Source of the DNA: Membranipora membranacea
Lineage: Eukaryota; Bryozoa; Gymnolaemata; Cheilostomatida; Membraniporidae
Length of the DNA stretch: 64,000 nucleotides
Assembly (NCBI GenBank): GCA_914767715.1
Contig: OU612067.1
Span: forward strand, 9,856,001 to 9,920,000
Reading direction: 5' to 3'
Shown here piece by piece: positions 57,036 through 64,000 of the stretch. Below the pieces are notes generated by a model, which saw only the letters and a list, made by a program, of their open reading frames with translations, was not told the DNA's origin and made no database searches. The position numbers were made by a program, and so were the translations under genes. The first letter of the stretch is position 1; each line of letters begins with the position of its first letter.

Positions 57036-60000
57036 TTATGATGAGGTAATATGGGTAACAAGTTTGTCGAGCAGGTCTACCTTTCTCTGCTCAAACTCAA
57101 GCACTTTTTGCATGTAGTCAATTTTGGAGTTAACCTCCCTCTCCAGCAGCTCGGTCTTTTTTTCCTCGGAGTTCAGATTACAACCCTTAGGATGTTTACG
57201 TGGCCTTATGTCGGATGATGCAGCAGCTGGTCTGAAACAGTAATAATACACTTGATGGAAGGAGTTAAGTCATGATATGGTTGAAATGGCAACACTGACT
57301 CTGCTGAATATTGCAGGGTTGGTCTTTTGAGAAACAGCGTTTCAAAAGCATGACATGATATTACCAAGGAGGCAGCAATAGTGTATGTGCAGGAAGTTAA
57401 GGTATTGCGACAATATATTGTACATTAGGAACTGGGTGTGCTGATGATTGGACATCATATTATGAAAACAGCTTTGTGAGAGCTTGATTCCAGGAAGAAT
57501 ACTGTGGTCGATTGATACTGAAGAGGGATGTAGGGTTTGAATTTATCTCTTCTTCATTGCGGCATTTGGCTGCTCTGGTAAAAATTTCAAAGAAGATTGA
57601 TGACGGTAGAGATATGGATCAAAAAAATTATCGTCTTGGCCTAAGGTAGACAAAATACTCACTCTCCTCCTGCATCAACAGTGACATTCATTTCTGGCCC
57701 CTCTCCCTCTGCTTTCCTCACAGCATTGTCAAAAGTCTCTCCATATTTAAATTTCCTTCTGTTGCGACCTGTAAAATTTAAACGCCTACTCTAGTTATTT
57801 GCAAACATATTTTTTTGAAAATGAGAGCGAAATAAAGGGAAAGATATGAATATGCAACATGGAGGTATTACCAGCTAGAAAGATCTCTTAATGCCTAGTG
57901 TGATTCGTTAGATATGATTAGGATCAATCAAAGTGTTAGCAAGCAACTCATTTTGCTCGTATATAATAATTCTCCTATCTCAACAGGTGCTCCTTGATTC
58001 TATCACCTCAGTCTGCCATGACGACCATATTTGTTGTAACTGCTCTCATTCTTACATTCCTGCAACCACAGGGGGTTACAAACGCAAGAGATGTACAACT
58101 CCTACCAGATTTTAAGTTCCAATCTTCAATTTCTTTGTATGTTTTGAGCAAACTTTGATACTTTCTTCTTATATCTTTACCACGTCCCCTGATCATTGCG
58201 GGAAATCCCTCTGCTACCAACTTATCCTCGATTGTCTCCCATAGCTGTTGTAACAGAACGACATGAAAACCAACTTATCCGGGGTATGATCAGTTGGCAA
58301 GTGAAACTGGTTCCACCCATTCCATCATTTTGTTTTTATATAGGAAAAAAAGTTGCGTAGCTCACAAATGGTTCGTTAGTCAAATCTACATCAACAACAT
58401 TAGCTGTTTCACTTAAATGGATTCATGTGATGATACCTTCTACTTCTCTGAGAACTATTAAAATAAATGAATTACACAACAAGGAAAATTTTAGCCTGTC
58501 TTGACACTTTTGTCAAGACAAGCTCAGAAACTTGAGGCATATTTATTGGCACACCAAAGACATACATAGCTGAAAACAAACAAATGTTTGAGCTGCAAAA
58601 TAAATACCTTATCCTTTTGTGATGCGGATTTACACAGAGTCCACTGTCTCATGTTCATCACCATCACGGTGATGAGTACCTCTATCCTCTCTTTTGTGTA
58701 CGGTATAGGTGCTGTAATGACAGAACAGAATGTGATACGCTAAGAAACGGGATATGAAAGCATGTCAAGTTTTGATATCTTTGAGGTGTGCAGATGCTGG
58801 GCAAATTAACGACATGAAAAAAATAAACAGTGCTATTACGTTAAATAATTGTACCTGTGCCTTCCCCTTCGTAAAGTTCTTGGCGCACTTCTTCATTGTC
58901 TGACTCCGATCTTACGCTGATAGACACGTTTACTGGTGACTGGAGGAAGGACTCCCTCCTATCGAACAAACCTCCATGCTGTGGAGTGGACTGCAATGGA
59001 GTGAGAGATTAGATTAAGTTAAATACTTGCGGGCGCATGTCTCAGCCTGTGAACAGATATACTGGGGAACATTGGTAAAATAATTTAGATATAGCAGGGA
59101 TGCAGTTCTACCCGATAGATTAACAATGCAAGAGAACTAGGACTGTTTTATTTTTCAACAATTGAGTGATGAAAGTCACAAACATTGACATATTTGAGAA
59201 TACTTACACATTTAGGAGTGGTAGGAGTTGAAACTGTGAATCTGTGTGACGGGGATGGCGTCTTCATGAGCTAAAATACAAAAATACATGATAAATGGAA
59301 TTGAAACTAACTGGAATATAAATCAAACCTCTGCCCTGCTACAGTCAAACAATCATAACAATAAAATTTGGCCGGAGAAAATGGACATGATCTTCATCGC
59401 CAGTTATTTAGGCTATGAAATAGAACTTCATTTTGAATCCATTTTAAATGAAAAAGGCAGTTGAAACAATCCCAACTGGAATGATTGTTTGAATTTTGAC
59501 ACTCATTATCCTAACTGTTACCAAAAATGTTCTTACCGAGGTTTTCTTGGCCTTCGCCAAGACTTTTTGAGATACTGTCCTCTGACAGTTTTTTGATCCC
59601 TTTGACCTTCCTCTCTTCTTCTTGATGTTTACTATGACCTCACTAAAAGAATGCAATCATTGAAATCATACAACTCATTGATAAGAGTGTGCTTGGGACG
59701 CAGCTACACATATAATTGTAGCGATGGATGCTGCACATGGGAATTCATGAGGTTTGTAGAATCGCTCAAGGTTAGTTTACTAAGCAATCTTTATCAATAC
59801 CATGAAAACTATTATCACAACACCCATTACTTTCATTAGAGATTATGAGAACATTGGAACATTGGAACATTAGAACTTGAAACTTGAACATGAAAACCAG
59901 TATCAAACCTTTGGGAGGGTTTTGGTGTGGCAGAAGCCATCATCATGACTGGTGTACAAAAGAAATCAGGTTAAGCAATTGTGCGAAAAAGAATGTGAAA

Positions 60001-61559
60001 AAAAGGGGAATGTTGTTTTAGGAGCATAAAAAAGCAAACTATTACTGGCAACTAAGGCAAGGGGTTAAGGACAGACCTATGCTCAGACTCCAGGTTTACA
60101 TCTTAACATGATTTAGGAACATGCTTTCGGTGTATGACACAAGGAGTACCAACAGCTTTCATATATGACTTCATGTTTTAGTCGTAAAACTTAATACTCA
60201 GTTATCATCATGCAAAATACATTGCACATACCTTCTTGTTTCACGGATTTAGCTTGTGATTCCTTCTGTCCTGGCGTGTCATCATTGACCTCTGTAAGGT
60301 CAACTAGCATCTCCAAACAAGGAATGTTAGCTAAAAAAATTCAAGCATATCAATTTCAAAATACATTGCCTACAAGGAAGGGGGTTTTCGTAATTACAGA
60401 TAAATATACAACGAAGCCAGAACGGTCATCAAATATACTGCTTAGAAGTTATGACAGGTTTCAGAGCTTCAGAACCGCACCAACCTGATTGTCAACATAT
60501 GAAAAAAAGCTCCGATCAAAATAAGGAGCTGAACTGAATACAAAGCTGAGACAACATATTTTGCTTAAAACTTTGTATACCTAAGAAAATTCAAAGGCAA
60601 CTCAAAAGGACATAATACAGTTACATCTTAATTAGCACACGTTATTATGATGGCAACTGTACAACCTGTTCTTTGTGAAACTGTAATTGATACCAGTCCA
60701 GGTTATGTAAAGAACCAAAACTTCAAGTGAGTACTCTCTGGCCCTGTCACATGTAACAGTGTGTGATGGTGAAGTGACTTCATTACGACAATAAGCCACA
60801 GACATACCGATATCGCTGTATCACCAATGCAAGTATTCAACAGGGCCCGCAGAGAGCATAATTTTGGGCCTCGACCTTAGTAGTAGCTAGACAAGAACAT
60901 TAAAAAGCCATAGGGGCCATAAGAACATTATCAAACAATAAAATAATGTGACAGACTTCCAGAAACACAGGTCGATTGCCAAACTTTGGTAAATGCTGGC
61001 TACATTCTCACCATTACTTGAAGCCTTGGCAATGGTGGTCTTGTGTTACATGAATGAACACCAGAACATAAACTATTCCAATGGATTCAGTAGTCTTTGG
61101 CTTCACAGCCAGATAACTCCTTTAATCAATATAGGCCATAACACGCTGTAGTCGACTTCAGAACCACAGGCCAATTGTCAAACCAAAGACCTGTTGCTCC
61201 TTGGGCAAACCTTGGTCAAACCTTGGTGGTAAATGCTGGCTAGTTCTCACCCAGGAGTAAAAGTCACTCCTTGGTCCTCACCAAGCATTGGCAGTGGTGG
61301 GCTTGTGTTACATGAACACCAGAACATAACATGGATCATTAGACCCTGGCATCACAGAAAACAGTTCCATTGCTGATCAAAGGGGCCAAAACATGCTGTA
61401 GTTAACTTCAGAACCACATCAGGCCAAATCATTGCTGACCAGTTGAATTGATCTTGGCCTCACAGCCAGATAACCCCCCCCCCCCCCCCCACAGATTAAT
61501 CAGGAGACAAGCAAAAGATTATTTTGACACTTACTCTGCTCTGTCAATGGTGACTCCAT
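57036..61559 (-). CDS. Harbinger accessory protein, element B, intact
   Basis: Ten exons in transcript order: 61559-61535, 60330-60232, 59948-59909, 59642-59537, 59270-59208, 58990-58855, 58711-58608, 58244-58106, 57768-57663, 57231-57036. The total is 1014 nt, 337 residues, no stop. It is one codon shorter than A in the basic exon (KKKRGRSKGSKN), where the AT-hook core RGRP reads RGRS, which should weaken minor-groove binding. The start of exon 7 keeps APIPYT, nearer to element C (EPIPYT) than A (ACIPYT). The Myb/SANT-like domain (LVAEGFPAMIRGRGKDIRRK) and the terminal helix are kept. The protein could still bind ends of A, B and the related MITEs. Confidence 0.87.
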
Positions 61560-62033
61560 AGTAGCGGGCTTCGGTTAGTAAAGGTTTGCTTAGACAATGC
61601 TGGGCTAGTGCCCACTGAATCATGACACATACTATTAATAGTTGATCAGCTAGCCAATGGGATGCTAGTCATGTGACACCACTGGACTGGGGAAAACAGG
61701 TCAATAAATATTAGGTAGTTTTACCGCTCCCAGTAATATGATTGGAATCCCCCAGGGTTAATGGGTTTCCCAGTCAATATTTATTAAATATTCTTACCAT
61801 GGAACAGGTCGCGCTTTTGCCTATTGAGGTTTTCTAAAAGTTTATAATTAAAGCAAATTGAAACAACTTGTTGACCTCACACACATTAACATAGATACAA
61901 AAAATGAATAAAAAGATATAATAATATCAGCCTCCTGAACAATAGTCATGAGCAAGATAACTCCTTGCTTTGAGTAAAGTATAGCATTGATGATTTCGTT
62001 AATATATTGTGAGGTCAACTGGTGAGTTACATT

Positions 62034-62184
62034 AGGCAAAAGCGCGACCTGTTCCACTGTAATAAAATTGATTATTAATAATCAGTGTAAAATCCCATAC
62101 GCAGTAGCTATCAACTGCGTATGGGATTTTACACTGATTATTAATAATCAATTTTATTACAGTGGAACAGGTCGGCTTTTGCCT
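62034..62184. mobile_element. 151-bp palindromic MITE with ATT target duplication
   Basis: Ends AGGCAAAAGCGCGACCTG and complement (the right arm lacks one GC pair, reading GGTCGGCTTTTGCC). Flanked by ATT on both sides. The unoccupied paralogous site near 28,766-28,775 has one ATT in the same context (CATTACTTACATACTGG), which defines the element edges. The arms pair over almost the whole length. Confidence 0.92.
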
Positions 62185-62778
62185 ATTACTTACATACTGG
62201 TCTTAAAACATGCACAGGGGCTTGTGTGGTTTATCAGAAATCACAGACGCGGTGCTAAGGTTGAAGTCTGACACTTTGACTTGTACAAAAGCCAGTCATT
62301 AGATTGTAGGTCAGAACTTCAATGAATTTGCTTCAATATTTGGGGAAAGTTCCAAGATAGTTTTGCAGATAATATGAGTGAACCTTTCGTTTTATTGCTG
62401 ATAGGCTATTGTGAGAAACTTTATACAAGATATAAACTTGATTGTGATATAAGAATATGTAGCTGTGTGTCAGTGATTAAATATTGAATTATTGAATTGT
62501 GAATTATTGAATTATGAAGTACAAGATTATAAGTGATAGAGGCTTATGTGGGGTATGAGGTTAATAAGCGGCAAACGTGTTTATCAAAAAATTTAGATCA
62601 AGCTATAAGAATGCTCTTAACATCTCAAAATAATACCCCTGACCTTCAAGTTTGAATGTTTTTCTGATTGATAGAAACATTCAACAGCTGATACAGAGCT
62701 TAAAGGTTAGTAACATGATGTATATGGCGAAAAGGAATAGTTATACTGTAAATCTGTTGATATTTTCTCTTTCCTTTA

Positions 62779-62844
62779 CTATCGTAACCAACAAACTGGT
62801 CTGCATACATTTCTACAGCCGAGTCCGACATGAAAAATTTGTAC
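62779..62844 (-). pseudogene. Orphan last exon of a third three-Cys membrane protein
   Basis: After an acceptor TTGCCAG the exon reads VQIFHVGLGCRNVCRPVCWL and stops at TAG (62,779-62,781). GCRxVCRPVC is shared with paralogue 2. Exons 1-3 are not found in the 1.1 kb left in the window, so this is either a fragment copied by the segmental duplication or the end of a gene continuing past the window with a very long intron. Confidence 0.65.
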
Positions 62845-63120
62845 CTGGCAAAAAGATAAAATTTATTTTCAGTATACTGCAGGTTTGTGACTTAGTGGTC
62901 TGGACACATGTAAAATTCAAAACAAAATTATCATTAATTATAAATTTTTGTTAATGCAGGTCTTTAAGTGCAAATGATGAATAATTTTTGAGGTTGATAA
63001 GTAGGAATTTGAATGGGTTTTTAGTAGTGATGGCAAATTGTCAGATTTTGGCGAGACGTGACGAGACCGAGACAGCAAGAAAATTCGGGACGAGACCGAG
63101 ACATATATCGATACCGATAA

Positions 63121-63681
63121 AACATTCTTCAGATATCACAATTTATATACTTCAGAAGGACCACAGCAATACATAGTCTGGCAGCTAGTTCTGCAGTAGT
63201 TACGCAATATTTTCACACGTAGAAAATTCACAGCACTTCTGGGTAAAAATTACGCATAGTGTTAGAAATTGTCCTCCCTTCTCATATATGAGGTATGAGG
63301 TATTTGCGAAGCCTAGTGCTGAACCAGCCCAATAAACTATCACTTGTATCATCTTGAGAGAACTGTTTGAATTCATAAATGAAGATATCTACTGTTGTAA
63401 AATGTCTCCTGACAATGGAACAATATTTATTTTTAACTTAAGTGAAAAGAATGGTGATTACAAGTATTTTGAAGTAGTAGTTTATTAGGTTGGCACAGCA
63501 CCAGGCTACACGAATACCTCATAGAACATAGATGAGAAGGGAGAACAATTTCTAACACTCTACATAATTTTTACCCTTAAGTGCTCTGAATTTTCTAAAT
63601 GTGAAAATATTTCATAATTACTGCAGAACTAACTGCCAGACTATATATTGCTGTGGTCCTTTCGTAGTCTTTAGAAGAATG
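63121..63681. repeat. Inverted repeat with about 210-bp arms
   Basis: Left arm 63,121-63,340 (AACATTCTTCAGATATC..., ...GCCCAATAAACTA) and right arm 63,476-63,681 (TAGTTTATTAGGTTGGC..., ...TTTAGAAGAATG) are imperfect complements around a 135-bp spacer. Probably a MITE or fold-back. A short repeat of GACGAGACCGAGAC lies just outside, at 63,060-63,105. Confidence 0.8.
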
Positions 63682-63945
63682 ATGGATATTCATCCACTAT
63701 TCACTAATGCAATTAGCTTATAGTACATATTAAGTTTGATTCAGTTTGTAATATATCATCTAAACATAAGGAACTATGTTGAGACCAAGTTTCATCAAAT
63801 TCTGTCAAGTATTTATCGAATTATAGATGCCTGAAGAAAGCTTTAAGTAGTGTTGTAAGCCGTTCATAATAATCACAGAAAAAGTATGACTAATAGCTAT
63901 GTTTTATAATAATCTAGTCTCAATTTTCTATGACATCATATGAAA

Positions 63946-64000
63946 TCCATAGCCTAGTGGTTAAGATCTTGGACTGTGGGTCATGAGGTCTCACATTCAA
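63946..64000 (+). repeat. tRNA-derived SINE head, cut by the window end
   Basis: TAGCCTAGTGGTTAAGATC is a good box A, and the last bases (GAGGTCTCACATTCAA) begin a box B. Whether this is a SINE or a tRNA gene cannot be told without the 3' half. Confidence 0.5.

Larger units (their letters stand above)
54132..61822. mobile_element. PIF/Harbinger transposon B, internally deleted copy of A
   Basis: Ends AGGCAAAAGCGCGACCTATT at 54,132 and its complement finishing at 61,822, with ATT on both sides (54,129-54,131 and 61,823-61,825). Collinear with element A and nearly identical by eye, except for a deletion at 56,592/56,593 equal to A 47,159-48,903 and a nonsense codon in the transposase. The minus-strand Myb-like gene is complete. 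It should be movable only with transposase supplied by another copy. Confidence 0.9.
61925..62945. repeat. Copy of 28,620-29,540, interrupted by a MITE
   Basis: Same orientation as the matching stretch beside membrane-protein paralogue 2, with scattered substitutions and small gaps. It contains a last exon of the same family at 62,844-62,779. Beyond about 62,945 the match ends. Confidence 0.85.

Noticed and set aside
32703-61822. C, A and B as one composite transposon
   Set aside because: Each has its own ends or end remnants and gene pair, and outer ends of C and B belong to different types.

Overview
This window reads as nuclear DNA of an invertebrate metazoan, AT-rich and intron-bearing. 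Every gene I can rebuild is split by GT-AG introns, there are no operons or bacterial signals, and mobile DNA is abundant. A sponge or another early-branching animal would fit the conserved genes and repeat types, but nothing in the sequence fixes the phylum.

Layout. 1-1.7 kb: a weakly supported small membrane-protein gene on the minus strand. 3.9-7.8 kb: a complete eight-exon gene for the SAGA deubiquitinase-module subunit ATXN7L3/Sgf11. 9.7-19.1 kb: two head-to-tail GPR157-like receptor genes with the same exon plan, so a tandem duplication. 19.3-20.9 kb: a decayed LINE reverse transcriptase on the minus strand, in which the codons of one RT motif have become a 9-copy, 37-bp tandem array. 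23.4-31.5 kb: two duplicated minus-strand genes for a small single-pass membrane protein with a three-cysteine tail (C-x3-C-x3-C); a tRNA-like element and a 105-bp satellite carrying a Pol III box B sit in an intron of the first. A stray last exon of a third copy lies at 62.8 kb.

32.3-61.8 kb is one block of PIF/Harbinger DNA transposons. Three large elements each carry two convergent genes: a DDE transposase and an AT-hook plus Myb/SANT-like protein. Element C (about 32.7-44.6 kb) and element A (44,701-54,128) keep both genes open after splicing. Element B (54,132-61,822) sits 3 bp from A and closely resembles it, but has a nonsense codon and a 1.7-kb deletion in the transposase while its accessory gene stays open. 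Related MITEs, a large fold-back and several smaller hairpin elements are nested inside. A MITE at 62,034 has a matching unoccupied site at about 28.77 kb, which gives its 3-bp target duplication (ATT).

The host genes have no evident shared pathway: one chromatin co-activator subunit, two receptors and a family of small membrane proteins. The Harbinger pairs work together in known systems, where the Myb-like protein binds the transposon ends and helps the transposase act in the nucleus. Exon boundaries below were set by hand from splice motifs, reading phase and paralogue comparison.
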